Counted from the stretch's first letter, positions 10,906-23,880 are shown. The stretch is DNA of 64,000 nucleotides from Lepeophtheirus salmonis (GCF_016086655.4 NC_052133.2:8826301-8890300); one strand, 5' to 3'. A program made the numbers and translations. Notes: generated by a model from the letters alone, not told the origin.

Positions 10906-12190
10906 TTTTTGTTAATTAATGTATTAAAATGTGTAATTAGAGAATAGGAGAAATAAAGTGTACAAATTGACCTTTATTTTTGCAATCCTTTTATTATTTG
11001 ACTTTTTCCCATTTTCCAAGGTCTATAAAAACTAAATATACCAGTCATTTGGATTTTAGACTGTGGCTATGCCTGCCGCAAAAATTTATAGTAAGTGGCT
11101 CTAAAAAAAGCCAAAAAAGCAAACCCGTGATGGTTTGTATTCTTTCGGCTATATCTTCGCAATGCTATATTGTTAGTATTGATATGAGTATTAAATCAAA
11201 GATAATAAACTGTGCTTTAATTTAATGTAAATGTGTTATTAAAGCTGTGTCTATGGGTAAGTGTACCCCGGATATTAAAAAAATGATTGTTTTTATATTT
11301 TTTTCATTTTTTCCCTGTTTTATTAGGTATTCGCATAAGTTATTATTATCCTAACCTATATGTATACAAGAATAGAATGCAATACAAAAAATACATTTAT
11401 TCATTGAACAAAGCTAATAACTCTATACTAAAAAAAACAACAACACACAAATAAATAAAATACTCGCTATAGTTTGTGGCAAAGTTGCATGAATAGCTTT
11501 AAGGAAAATCCCCAAAATATTGAACAATGCACTGGAATGACAAACTTTTTTAGGGACGTTCTTGGTTAGAATTACCCTCTTAATAGAAACCGGTATTTTT
11601 GTCCCTAACATTTTATCCACTTGTAATTTGTACTCGGGATATTTTTTTGCATGATATCTTTTTATGTTATTCTATTATCGGTTCGAACTTTACAGTTGTA
11701 TCTCGATCAGATCTGTATTATATAGTTAGGAAAGAAGAAAAAAGGAATAATGATAAAGAAGTAATAATCTGTAGTCTTGCACTGTTTATATATTATCATA
11801 ACTAAGGAAAAGGAGTAAGGAATCACGGATCTGGGATGTTGAGTCTATTTCGAAAGGACTCATTGACTTATGCCACGTTAATCAATCATAGTCGTGGTCT
11901 TACTTGAGGCTTGAAGAAATGGAAAAACCTCCATCCATAGAAAACAAGGAATATTTATTGATGAATCATAGCTCTTGTCCGAAGATTTTGGATATCCTCT
12001 TATTTCTCCACCGTATCTACTTTTACTACCAACAAGATTACAAAGGTGACCTAAAACCCCTGTTAATAGTCTGGATGTCGTCTAGATGCTACACAGTTTG
12101 AGTATAGTCCTTTAATAATAAGTTACACCGACCTTAAAAAATGCAAAGCTACATTGGACCTATTTGAAAAATAGAACCTCAAAAATAAGG
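10905..12190. other. Intergenic DNA, no recognised gene
   Basis: Short frames of 60-80 residues only. The frame at 11904-12101 may be the worn upstream part of the 12.2 kb pseudogene but no motif supports it. Confidence 0.5.
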
Positions 12191-12194
12191 TTGC

Positions 12195-13110
12195 TGTTAT
12201 AAGATTTGACACAACAGCTAGCAATAACGGCATCATTGACAGTGCAGTATAGCTGATCCAAGACAAACTTGGTTTTTAACTTGGCTTGTAGACATAATAC
12301 ATCAGAGATGATAATTGGAGGAGCATAGGAGCCATGGTCCAGATAATACAATGTTTGGTAAACGAAAAGGAGTTTGGTCCATGTCAGATAAGGACAATCC
12401 AAGAGTTGTTGCCTATGTTGAAAAAGATTTGTACCCCATGAAGAAAAAATCAATTAATGGCATAAACAAATTTCTAGAGGATACATCTCCAAGAGCAGAT
12501 TTTAGAGAAGTAGCAGGCCTGTATTTGATTATTCTCGGTAAGAAACCTAGTCAAGACATTCATTGGACTAAGCCCGTATATATGCTATCAAAATCAAAAT
12601 GTTAATGTTTTCAGATGCACTAAAGTACGAAAAAGATACCATCATTAAACTATAAATTCCTTGCTTTATTTTATACAAAGCACTGGATAACAGCAAAATC
12701 TCCCCCTGATGCACCTATCTTCGATATGTAATTTAGTAATAACATGCATCACTATCAACATCCCTTTCAACCTCTGTTTTGAAGAAAATGCGAAATCCTA
12801 GCTGGTATCTGTCTCAAGAAAGAGTACCATTCACCTTTTTTAAGAACGCCTATAAAACAAAAGTTGGGAATCAAGCTTTCAAAAAATGAAAAGCTAGAAT
12901 GTTATAGAAAAATTCATCACTCAAGCTACATCTCTCCCAGACCCGAGTCACATTTTCTTCTTGCCGCTCTCGGATTGAAAAGTGTCTTGCTTATTACACC
13001 TGTTGACGCTTGGGAAAATGATGAAAACTATATAACAGCATGGGAGTTTGTGAATTCGGTAAAAGTGATCAATGATGTTGCTGACAGAGGCGTAAACTCA
13101 TGAGTTGCTT
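12195..13110 (+). pseudogene. Relic of a repeated uncharacterised arthropod gene family
   Basis: Degraded coding segments appear in the order known for a large, lineage-expanded family found in many arthropod and cnidarian genomes. These are RFDTTASNNGIIDSAV at about 12202, then an interrupted LIQDKLGF, and an open stretch at 12315-12605 with ADFREVAGLYLIILGKKP. A broken part with KHWITAKSPPDAPIF- and WYLSQERVPFTFF-like segments follows (12680-12840), then an open stretch at 12864-13103 with DAWENDENYITAWEFVNSVK and VINDVADRGV. The family often shows DTTxSNTG, ACRHH and WYLSEE motifs; the ACRHH equivalent is destroyed here by stops. Its biochemical function is unknown and may be transposon-related. 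The two main open parts are in the same frame, so an internal decay of about 260 nt separates them. Confidence 0.55.
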
Positions 13111-14199
13111 TGCAACTGGGATTACCACCGGCTTAGAGCAGAGAAATTGATAACTGCAACCTGTGGAAAAACACAGAAATAAATATGTTTGTTTCAAGAA
13201 ATCTAACTTAAACCGTTAAGAATCAATGGAATTATAGTATGTTATATTGTATTGTTGTTAGCTTTATTCAAGGAAAAATTGATTTATTATATTTGATATT
13301 ATAGTATTCTATTTTTGTATACTTCAAGATAATAATAACTTAAAAGAATAACAAAAAAAAACAGGGGAAAAATAAAAGAAGGAACGTTTCGGGGTAAAAT
13401 TTACCTATGGACACAATAAAGGGTTAATTGCGTTTTTTAATTTGATACCCATATCCAATACTATACAATAAGCCATTGCGAAGCTATAGTCGAAAGAATA
13501 CAAACGGTATAGTTTTTTGTGCTTTTTTTTAGAGCCACCGACAATAAGTTTTCAAGGGCCATGCTTAGTTTCCATTGACATTGAAGAACGGGAAAAGAGA
13601 AATATTAAAAGGTTTAAAAAAAAAAATTGAAATTTTAACAGGTCTACTGTACATATATTAATAGACATAGAGGACCAATTATGACTGTTGAGGAATGAGA
13701 AAGTAAAGTGAAAGTCTCCTTATATGGAGGAGGTTGTGAGTTGGTGTCTTATAAAGTATTCCAAAGAGGTGGGGGGGAGGGAGCGCTCGGAGTTGATCCG
13801 TTGACTGAAGGATGAAGCCGAAGGAGATCGTTATGTAAGTCACAGCGACTTTTTCTCGTATCTACCATTAATCATTACAGTATAATTACTTTCAGGAATA
13901 CCCTCCACGGGAGTGGTAGAAAAAAAAACTTCTTCCAGAGATCTACATATAATATAAATCCTGTTAAATAATCATCTTCTATAATACACTAAAATTTAAT
14001 CACTCAACATCATGAAAAGTCTAGTTATTTATTCATCAAAAATATTAATATTTCTAATTTTCTTAATTTCTCTCACAAATTTGATATTTGATAACAGCTA
14101 CAAAATCTGACGAGTGGTATTCGAATAAAAACATCTGCTGCTTTTTTATTTTATTTTGTTGGATGAGAAATGTCATTGCAGCAAGATTCAAGCGAGACA

Positions 14200-14775
14200 T
14201 AATCTCTTTTTCGTGCGGGTCACACTTCAGCAGAGGTGGCCAGGCTGACGAGAATGGCGCGTAACACCATCTACATTAATAAGGAGAAGCTGGACTACAA
14301 CAAGACCATAAAGAGGAAGGAGGACTCCGAAAAGAAACATCTCACACCATACTGCAAATACCCTCTAGGACGCTGCTATTATGGTTCTCAGAGGGTTACA
14401 TCGAATTTTTCAATACTAATCTGCTCCTCTGGGTTTAAGCAAATTTTCCGACGGCAAAGTCTTCTTTCAGCAAGATGTGAGCCCTGCTCACACTGCAAAA
14501 ATAACTCAGACCTTCTTACCTAACCACATCACTTTCTGGGACAAGAGAATCTGGCCACCATACATTCAGGTTGTCAATCCCCTCTACATTTCTTTCTTTC
14601 CGTATAGCGAGAGGCGGATCTGTAGCATCTGTCACCCGAAGATTGAAGCCATAAAGACGTCCATCGACGACGTGTGGGCTGCCATTGATCCGAGCTTGTT
14701 TCTCAACACTTGCAAATATTTTCGCAGGTGGCTTCTAGCCATCTTTAATACCAATGAAAGCCAAATAAAATAAAT
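14200..14775 (+). pseudogene. Mariner/Tc1-type transposase relic, internally deleted
   Basis: An N-terminal helix-turn-helix-like piece (EVARLTRMARNTIYINKEKL, about 14230-14290) is followed, after a deletion, by the C-terminal half. That half contains SPAHTAKITQTFLPNHITFW at about 14480, IWPPYIQVVNPLY, HPKIEAIKTSIDDVWAAI and NTCKYFRRWLLAIF, ending at 14773. The order matches mariner transposases, in which the pair APAHTA...PPxSPDLNPLDY surrounds the last catalytic Asp; here PDLNP is altered, so the enzyme would be dead. No terminal repeats were found. Confidence 0.75.
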
Positions 14776-15150
14776 CAATTTGACATTGGATATGTACAAG
14801 AAAACTATTAATAAATATTTTTGTTAAATGTATAATTCAAGAATGGCAGGTTCTTTTTTCTTTCCAAGTTGTAAGTTTCAAATTTCCACCTACAAGTTTT
14901 TTAATCAAAAAACGTTTTTGTTTTGAGTTCTTAAATTTTTTCTTTTGTTTGACAAATTGTCATTTGTTTTTTTTCTTTTACATTAAATCCCTGATAGATT
15001 TATTAAAATATGCATAATTTAATTTACATTTATACAAACATGTAAGAAAATACAAATCAAAAATATATGATAATTGAAGAGGGAGCACGTTTTTGTAGTT
15101 GCTACCTGAATAAATGTTATTATCATTATTTTTTAATTCTTTAATGGAGA

Positions 15151-15490
15151 ACATAAAGAGTTGGATATCAAAACGTGGACTCGGGAGGTTACTTTAGAAA
15201 TACTCGAATATTTTTTTATTTCCAACATTTATAAAAAAAAGAAAAGAATAACAAAAAAAATTAACAGTGACATTTGCAAACTTGTTCACTCAATGTGGCC
15301 ACCTTCTGTATCAATCAAAGCCTTTACATCTCGTCGGAAGTCCTTGGATGAGTTGATGGCAACTCCTCAGACAACTTTTCCCAGGCAGCCACTAGGGTGG
15401 CCTTCAGTGAGCCCGCATTTGGGTGTGGAGTTTTGTTGGGTTCCCTCACAAATCTGGCTTTCACAGATTAGTGCAACGGGTTCGAATCTG
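15151..15490 (-). mobile_element. Mariner family C, 3' end with transposase C-terminus
   Basis: On the minus strand, VKARFVREPNKTPHPNAGSL and KATLVAAWEKLSEE lead, through stops, to a degraded ALID..GGHIE-like end at about 15290. The outer end near 15155-15180 has AAACGTGGACTCG sequence like the TIR of the element at 29262. The relic stops abruptly at 15490, where a family A fragment in the opposite orientation begins. Confidence 0.65.
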
Positions 15491-15700
15491 GCGAAGAACG
15501 GGGTGGAATCTCTTCCACATGTTGCCACTAGGGACGGCTACATTATTGATTAAGGGAACTCAGACACACATCTTTTTAGAGTATTAACTTTGTTGAAATG
15601 ATATTGCTAATTAATAATTTATATCTTGTTGAAGTTTAAAATTCAAAGTGTTCAGATTTTAATGAGTCACTTCCTATATAAATGAAGTGATGATTTTTAT
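15490..15700 (+). mobile_element. Mariner family A, 3' end fragment
   Basis: Encodes the last residues ATRDGYIID (the family's AAKGGYIND-type end), then TAA. The family's 3' flank follows (ATATCTTGTTGAAGTTTAAA, GTGTTCAGATTTTAATGAG). Joined back-to-back to the family C fragment. Confidence 0.65.
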
Positions 15701-17050
15701 AAACTAAACGATTATTCGGATAATCCTAAGTACATATATTAATTTTAATGTCACAATACACAAAAAAAAAAGACTATTAGAACTTTTTAATTTCCCTCAT
15801 TATTATGTATTTAAAAAAAATATAGGTTTATGTTACTCGCATAGTGGGCGCCGGGAAACATACTCTTGGTATGTCCCATTTAAAAAAAAAGAATTAGTTT
15901 ATATTACAAGCTACAAACTGTCACACCCCTAGTGGAGAATATATTATTTTGTTTGACCAAGCACTAATCAGTGAACACAGTATCAAAAGGATAGTCATGA
16001 AACACAATCAGCTTTTTCAAATTAACAAAGATACATTTTCTTTTCTTTATAACTGATTTCATGAGTTGACAAGTATATGATTTAGAGCAGCTGTTGTAGT
16101 ATGAAATTACATATAAGTTTTATTTTTATGTTAATTTATATCAATCAATTATATTAATCATATGTTCATTGCATATAATATCCATGGATAAGTAATATTT
16201 ATTTCTATAATATAATATCGATATAACAAATCCACCTATAATAATAACAGTTGGCAATAAGAAAAGTAAGTACAAAAGCCTAGTAATCATGTGTTTTATT
16301 CCAGATTTTTGATTCCTCTTATGTTAGTTGAGTTTAAGAATGGATAAAAAAGCTCAATGTAGTTAACTTTATTTCGTTTTCTGTTAAAAAGAGAGGTTGA
16401 CAGATTTATATAATAAGTTGCGCTATTTAATAATCGGAACAACAGCTCGAAATATTTTTTCCCCACTCACTAAATCTTTTAAAGAAAATGACAAATTTAC
16501 TGTCTTCTTTTTATAAAACATAATTATAGCAAAACAATATCTGAAGGATGGCCAATGAAAAGTTAAAAAGATTTTCTTGATATTTAGCTTGTTTACGTTA
16601 AATTCTAAACTAAAAATATTTATTATAAACAATCATTATATTATAGGTAAATTTCTATTGTAAAACCTCCTTGTATCCAACATTTTTCGTTGTTCATTTG
16701 ATGTAAATATAAGCACACCCTTTTGAAACTCTTGAAAATGCAACAAATAATTGACCATGTAAAATTACTGATTTTGGTAAAAATAAAACCATTTTTTCAA
16801 ATGTTTGTCTCTGTGATATATTGTTACTACCATTGCAAACTTACCATTTTCCTTCCACGGCCATAATGAGGATATATAATCAGACTAACTCGCTAATCCT
16901 CTTTTTCCTTCATTTACATAATTCCATATTTTAATTCATATTTAATATATGTCCCTTGTTCCGTAATTACAATCATTCCTTTTTGGCTTTTCAATTTTTT
17001 TTGTGCATTTTCTAATCAACAACCCATACCTTAAAAAAAATCTTGATTTT
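15700..17050. other. Intergenic DNA, no recognised gene
   Basis: AT-rich, with no repeat match found in the window. The tail of the L1-like relic may extend below 17050 (worn thumb region). Confidence 0.5.
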
Positions 17051-19270
17051 GTTTTGTAGAAAAAATTAACTTATTAGCGAAAAAAACAAGCTCCAGAGTC
17101 CATGAATTTGGTCTGATCATAATCAATTATAGCCCATCATACGTAACTCTGAATTCTTAACAACTTTTATCATATGTCTAAAGTCTGTATTTGTCTCTGT
17201 TTTTGAAGAAAAATGCATTTTTATCATTGTTTTTCTAAGCAGGACGTACATCACAGACACAAATACATAAATTATTTTATGAGCTGGAGACAACTGTTCC
17301 CCACTCTTTGTCCACTTTAGATTAAAGATTTAATATATATTTTTTTATAAATTTTTAGAAGAATCTATCCGAGAAAACAAGTCCTCTCCCTAACTGATTT
17401 CTAGGTCTACTTAGACCAGAAATATAAGATTTATGGAATAGGTAATATAACAATTTCTTTTCTCCATTTATAGGTTTTTGGGCTACTATAGGTAGGGATG
17501 TTGCTTTATTTAAAACAAGTGGAACAATACGAGTAACATAAAGATCAATATGACTCTGTAATTTTAAGTTTCTCCATTTTCTAACCTTATTAACTACCTT
17601 AACGTTTACAAAAGTTCTATTAGCCTCTGTTTCTCAATTTATTCCTTACTTAATCCCAAGCAAACCAACCATGTTGATTATTGGACAACTGGCAATGAAC
17701 ATACTATCTGTAGGAAACCATAGCCCAATAGGGAGAACACTAGTCTTCTTAACATTTGAGCTAAGCCCGTATTTCATCCCAAACTTCTTGAAATGGGACA
17801 ACACTATTTCCAATCCTCGTACAAGCTTCAATTTAGAATTAGCCTCTATATACAGTGTTACATCATCTGCATTAAGAGTTACTAAATGTTTAGACCCCAC
17901 AAAATTAATCCCAAATCCACTCTACTTACGGATCAAGGTTCCAGCTAATTCTTTAATGACCATGACAAACAATAAAGGAGCTGAGGGAAATTCTTGCCGC
18001 CAGCTACGTTCTAGATATATAACAACCCTCACTTTTTCCTCCAACGTAATTGTAGACGGTCCGTTGAGAAGGATGGCTCTTATTGGATTGTAGAAACGCT
18101 TTGGTAAAAAAACGCTTAATCACTCTTAGAATATGATCGTGAAGAACAGAATCAAAACTTTTTCCTCCTATCCACTGAGTCGATTGCACATTATATATTC
18201 CTTATAATATCAGATATTTTTCTATGCTTAAAAAAACCCTTTTGATGGACAGCTATTTTCATACTCAATATTGGTTCCATTTGTTTAGCAATAATACAAT
18301 ATAATTAATTAAGGATTTTTATTGGTCGCCAATATCTTTTTTAAGTTCCATCTCCCTTTTTAAGAATTAAAACAATTCTTCCCTTTGTAATTGTTTTCGG
18401 TAGCTTAGCATGTCTTTCACTCGCCATTCCCATACATAGTAAAAAAGGAGTAATTTCTCCTCGAAAGTTGGTAAAAATTTCCCCTCCTGTCTGGACAGAT
18501 CGTCTTGTTATCTTTGAAATATTTCTTGTTATAATGATAAATAATATTAGTAGAAAAAATAGAACCTGAATGCCACCTTGCCTTCATAGGGAAATTAGAC
18601 CTCCGATCCTAGAATGAAAATCTGGCTAGAAACATCTTAAAATATCAGCGGACTTTGTGAAAGTTTGACCACGGTGAATAATTTTAGTAATACTCAATGT
18701 TCCATATTTCACATTTTCCTTAACTTTTTGAGAATCGGACTGGAGTTATTTTCAATTTGCCATTTTTTTCCTTCTGTTTTCATCCAATATATATGATATC
18801 CTGTACGTATTAACGATATATCTCCAAAATATCGACCCGTTTGACAAAAATTCCTACTAGCTTTCTTGAAACACCAGTGATTTTTATAACATCTCTTTAC
18901 AATTTTCTTACTTGCTTGAAATATAAAAACTTAAAATAGCAGCTACTCTTGGAATAATGAAAATTACTCCTGAGTCTATAACGAAGAAGTTCTTTAAATT
19001 CATCTTTCTCCAATATCCTTATTAGATTCTTATAACCTTTACCAGATGTTACATTACGTAATTCAAGATCAATAATTATATTACCTGAGGCTGGATCAGT
19101 ATGGTAAGATGCATTTCTAATATGGGAAAACAGTTTAGGAGATACAAGTGCCAAATCAATCCTAGAAAACTGGTTTCCCCTTCTCAATGAAAAAGGATCA
19201 TTAGAGTTCTGAACCCTTAATATTATTTATCAGCCAAATTTTAACAGGGATTTTTTTAGCAATACACAAC
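17050..19270 (-). pseudogene. L1-like non-LTR retrotransposon relic (endonuclease and reverse transcriptase)
   Basis: Reading from 19270 downward on the minus strand, the C-terminal part of the apurinic endonuclease domain appears first, with a WRRGN-like LRRGNQFSRIDLALVSPKLF (18897-19190) in place of the usual SRIDYFLIS. Reverse transcriptase pieces follow: GGKSFDSVLHDHILRVIKRF at 18004-18189, a weak PSAPLLFVMVIKEL near 17960, and the catalytic-site block NADDVTLYIEANSKLKLVRG at 17646-17900 with Asn-Ala-Asp-Asp for the usual YADD. Thumb-like segments run down to about 17060 (LLYYLFHKS, NQLGRGLVF). Stops and frame changes throughout make it dead. Type is L1/Tx1-like by motif. An open stretch further upstream (19612-19869) could belong to ORF1 but is not recognised. 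Confidence 0.8.
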
Positions 19271-20940
19271 TCTACAGAAGTTTCTACAGCATTTTTATAA
19301 GTAGATCATACTATGCAAACCGCTAAGTATGGATGGGGAAGCCGAGCCATTCACAGGAATACTGCAAGATTATTCTTTATATGCTTATACATATTTCCAC
19401 ATAGGCTGAGGACTTTACAACTCTTTTTACAAATTAATCGTCGTTTGACTAATAGGGCCTTTAATTTTAATCCTTATTATAGTAAGAGCTTTTTTTATAG
19501 TACGTTTTACCTTCAGGACAAACAACCTTCTGAGGAGCCATTATAATTACTAACCTTTTTTCAGTTATCCTGGGAATTGGTGATGAAATTGTAACTTGAC
19601 TATGAGGGGCTTTAGGGTGGATAAGGCCGCTTTAAGACGACCAAATTTAGTTTAAAGGTTAACTTTTGTAGAATATGTTTATTTGCGTCGTATCTCGATG
19701 CATCAAGATTGACTTGACTAGTATCAGAATAGCCTTGAGCCTTTATTTCACACCAAGAGTATTTCACGATGAGAGGGCCTCTGCTGTCACTGATTATTTC
19801 CCTTGGATGCCATATCTCAAGAAAAGTGGCCCAGGTCGCAATAAGGGAGGTTGATTTTAAAGAAGTCATGTGCCTGATAAAGTATTGAGATTCATGTAGT
19901 GTTTTTTTTTGTCAGTTTGTTATTATTTATTTATTTTACTAATTAATTCATCGGAGCAATTCTTATAAATCGACAAAATCTTGCGTCTAAGAATTGTATA
20001 TTTACAACTATTTTATTATTCTTAGTGTTGGTTTAATTTTTTTTAACGAATTTTAATTAATTTATTGTTTTTGTTCATTATTAATGTATTTATTAAATTT
20101 TTTCTCCACTTATTAATTTATCAATGACATTGTTGTGAAATGAATTACGGAGAAAAAAAAACAAAAAAACAACAACTTTAAACAATAGCAAAAATATACT
20201 GATATAAGATGATATAATGGGGACAGTCTCAATTAAACCAACGTGGAGTTACCAATGGCCCCAGTCTTCTCTAGTTTATGACATAATGAATGAAAAACGA
20301 GAGAAGGTAAATTATATTTCATCCCGCCAGAAGAAAAGTCCTTCGCAAGAAGTTAATTTCTAATTTTAGCAAACAAAATATTCTATCCAAATTTTATTTT
20401 TTGTCCCCCTTTTCATGCTAAAACAATAAAAAAAAAGAATGCAAATATATTATTTTTTTTAAAGTACAACTTTAAAATTAAAAAAAGTTATTGTTTAAAT
20501 TTCAATCGCTTGGGAGGTCTGAATAATGGTCTTTGAAGGCTGAGTAAAAATATTTTTGCTATCAATATGCATTAGATGCATGTAGGCCCCAACAATGGTG
20601 AAATTTAACAGAATTAATTCTATGAAAAAAAAAGAAATAGTCCCCCACAACCTATTTCAGGATTTGTTATTAAAAAATTTTGGATTTTCCTTTATAAGAA
20701 AAAGGTGCTTCTTGAATTTATTGCTTTAATAATGATACACCACAGATGACCCGTATGTGAGTACAACATACAGACCATATGCATAGATTCAAGTAATAGC
20801 TTCTGTTGGCATCTAAAAATAGAATAAATCGAATACCAATGTAGACACTGACAATTTGGATAATGCTTTGGAGTAGAGTAGTTTAGATGTCATGATATTT
20901 TATTAGATTGACTATGAGCATCTTTGAGACATCAATCCTG
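19270..20940. other. Possible upstream part of the L1-like relic, then intergenic DNA
   Basis: The minus strand directly above the endonuclease (to about 19270) still shows worn domain sequence. The 85-residue frame at 19612-19869 might be ORF1 remains. From 19880 to 20940 only T/A-rich DNA is seen. Confidence 0.4.
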
Positions 20941-20944
20941 CTGT

Positions 20945-21060
20945 GTATCTAGCAATGATAAATGCAGGAATTACTCTAATATCGATCCTCAATTCTCCTC
21001 CGAATCCAACTAAGACTTACACACATAACTCCAAAACAAATCTTCAGTGTTATCCTTCGC
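20945..21060 (+). repeat. Composite repeat, B part
   Basis: TATCTAGCAATGATA...GCAGGAATTACTC...ATCGATCCTCAATTCTCCTC matches the B parts at 21711 and 26030. Confidence 0.6.
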
Positions 21061-21149
21061 TTTCACGCACTTGGGATTACTGAATATATATTCTTATAGT
21101 TGAAAATATTAAGATCCGCCGGTAAGCTTGAAAAAAAAACCCCAGAAAA

Positions 21150-21815
21150 CTAACACGCCCATCCTGACAGTTTGAAGAATGTTTGGGAGACGAGCAGCAT
21201 AGCCAGTCATGTAAATCCGTTGATTTTTTTAACTGGCCCGTTTGTTGGGAATTGTTAATCTCAAGAATGAATTTTCTTTTCCGTAGCAGTTGTCATTATT
21301 ATTTAATTCCTGAGTAGTGTTCCTAAATAAATTGAATTATATTCAAAATCTGATTGAACATTCGTGTGTACTCATAAAAGACGGTTTATAACCCTGTGGA
21401 GTTATAATTGTAAGTTTTTTTGTACTCAGAGTAGAATTGGGGGTCAAGGTAGGAGTAGTTCCCTCAAATGTCCCTTTTTATATTCCTTCTTCCCTTGTCA
21501 CAGATGATCTAATGAACGTCATGAGCAATATTCTTTCCCTTCTCCAAAATATTTTTCAAATTGTCAGGGTTACCATGTTGATTTTAGGTTTCTTTTTTTT
21601 AAAACATGCCCAGGATTATCAAGACCAGGCATATCTGTTTGGACGTTTCATTAGATTGGCTCGGAGAAGTTATGAGAGTAAAGATATAAACACATGCCCA
21701 CTCTGTACCTAGCAATGATATAGGCAGGAAGTACTCCGATGTCGATCCTCAATTCTACTCTGAGTCAAACAGGGACTTACACATATCACTCCCCAACAAA
21801 TCTTCAGTAGGTCTC
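21150..21815 (+). repeat. Composite repeat, A plus B parts
   Basis: The A part (CATCCTGACAGTTTGAAGAA, GACGAGCAGCATAGCC) at 21165-21215 is followed about 500 bp later by the B part (CTAGCAATGATATAGGCAGG, GTCGATCCTCAATTCTACTC) at 21711-21815. The open frame at 21437-21712 lies inside it and is probably not a gene. Confidence 0.55.
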
Positions 21816-21819
21816 TTCA

Positions 21820-23320
21820 TGTTTTACGCAATAGTGATTAATTTAAAAGTCCATTTTCTCTCTTCCAGCATAAAATAATAATCATAACAGCATTGGAATA
21901 TAGAAAACAGTGTTAAAAAAATCCAATACGAGCACAATCTTCCATTGTCATATTATTTTAACCTGATCAACTATAATATTACAAAATAAAAAAAGGATTA
22001 TAATGATCCGTGCGTGAGAAAAATTAGTAAAAGGGGATCTATATATTTCTCATATGGTATAGAATAAGGAAGACATGATTAAAAAAATAACAATTTTTAT
22101 AAGGATGTTGAGTGACATATAGAATTACATATTAGGGCGCTTCGTTTTCCAACTTTTCTAAATTTCGATTACGGCAGGGAGGAAAAGTTGTGATAGACTA
22201 AGGAAGGAAATTACCCATGCATCATTGCATTCTCCTTCAAGGGCATCTTTAGGTCCCACATCTTGATCAAATTATGAAAAAAGACAATACCTCTTTATTT
22301 AGTAAATATAGATACAAAGAAATTATTTCAAGTTATTTTGCAGGAAATATTTTTGATATACATTTTTCTAACATATAAAAGAAATTATCAAGTTTTTTAT
22401 TTAAATTGCTCCATTGTTAAAGCAAAAAAGAAAATAGTGATAAAAGTTTAATAACCAACGAATAGCACACGTCATTTCTTTACATTATAGAAAATTAAAG
22501 ATTAAAAACTTCGTATGCTAATCTCTCTTTTTGGTCCATAGTTAAGCTGTAGAAAAACACTTTCAAAATTTGTTTGAGTAGGTTAGAATAATGTCAACCA
22601 TATTTAATTGTTACACAATAATGATTCATAATGTATTTTAAACTTTGTTGACGAATAAAAAAAAGGTGTGTCTCTTTTTGAAATGGTACGACAATGAGAT
22701 TTTGCATAGGTTTTTTTATTACGAATGAACAACTTTTCCGAACTAACTGTTTTGGATTTGGAAAACTGTTGAAAAATAAACCACCCTAATAGACGTTCAT
22801 AGTGCCTTATATCTATTTATGAATAGAATTTGAATCATTTTTTCTACGGCGTTTAGCCTCAGGAGATCGAATCTTATCATATCGTCTTAAATTACAAACT
22901 ATATATATTACTTATATTTAGAATGTTAGTAAATCATTGTATATATTATAGTCTTTTGGGAAATTGTATGCACTCACAAATATAAAATAAAGTAGTCGAT
23001 GGAAATATTATGATAGAGAAAAACATGAATAAATAAAGAAATGCTTGATTTTATGCTTGTTTGTGTTAATATATTTCTTATTGTAATATGCTAGTTAAAG
23101 ATAGGTTGGATCTTCCTTGACCAAAGTGAGGTACTCCATTGTTAACTTTGCCCGTGTTTGTGGCAGATATTTTAGAATTGGAGACTCCCACACTTGGGGT
23201 GAAGCCGTCTCTCTTTCTGAAGTGCAGAAATACCAGTTAGTATTATCTGATAGGTATCTTGATACCTCCAGTGATCCTGTCGTAAGAGTTGATGTTATTC
23301 AGGGGAATCCGCAGGCGGAG
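21820..23320. other. Intergenic DNA, no recognised gene
   Basis: No open frame, repeat or motif that could be supported by eye. Confidence 0.5.
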
Positions 23321-23324
23321 GGCT

Positions 23325-23880
23325 GTATCCCCCAAAAAAAAAAATTTTTTGAAAAAAAATTAACTTTTTCAATTTTTCTTTCCAAAAAATTAACTTTTTC
23401 AATTTTTCTTTCCAAAAAATTAAATTTTTTCTAAATAACTATGAATTTTGAATTTTTTTCTAATAAAACTAAGTTTTTTGTAAAGAACTATCTATTTAAA
23501 ATAAAAAAATAATAAATTTTATTTTATTTTATTTTTGAAATTTTTTTGTGATTAGCAATGAATTTTTAAAACTTTTTTCAAAACTTTTATTTAAACATTG
23601 GAAAAACTTTGATTTTTTCTATTTTTCTTTCAAAAAAACAAACTTTGAATTAATTTTTTTCTAAATTACTATGAATTTTGAACTTTTTTTTCTAAAAAAC
23701 TAAGTCTTTTGTAAGGAACTACTTATTTAAAATAAAAAGATAATAAATTAAATTTTATTAATGTTATAATTTTTTTTTTTTAATTTTTTTTTTGTGATTA
23801 GCAATGAAATTTTCAAACTTTTTTTCAAACTTTTATTTATTTTCTTAATAAAAAAAATCCAAAAACCAACCCCAGACTAC
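23325..23880. repeat. A/T-run element with G/C tip, containing a 230-bp tandem duplication
   Basis: The tip GGCGGAGGGCTGTATCCCCC is followed by alternating A and T runs. A 31-bp unit (TTAACTTTTTCAATTTTTCT and so on) repeats at 23357-23425. A larger unit (CTATGAATTTTGAA...GATTAGCAATGAA) is present at 23421-23601 and 23651-23835, offset 230 bp. Other members of the family: 25130-25405, 27465-27680, 28385-28715, 35450-35815, 43485-43745, 47950-48365, 55455-55760, 56165-56480 and 57330-57600. Confidence 0.7.

Noticed and set aside
15475..15495. GGTTCGAATC resembling a tRNA B-box
   Set aside because: No matching A-box or cloverleaf around it, and it lies at a transposon junction.
15161..15553. 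130-residue plus-strand frame
   Set aside because: Runs through antisense family C transposase and then family A 3' end; a chimeric accident and not a gene.
17671..18093. 140-residue plus-strand frame
   Set aside because: Antisense shadow of the reverse transcriptase relic, which carries the recognisable motifs.
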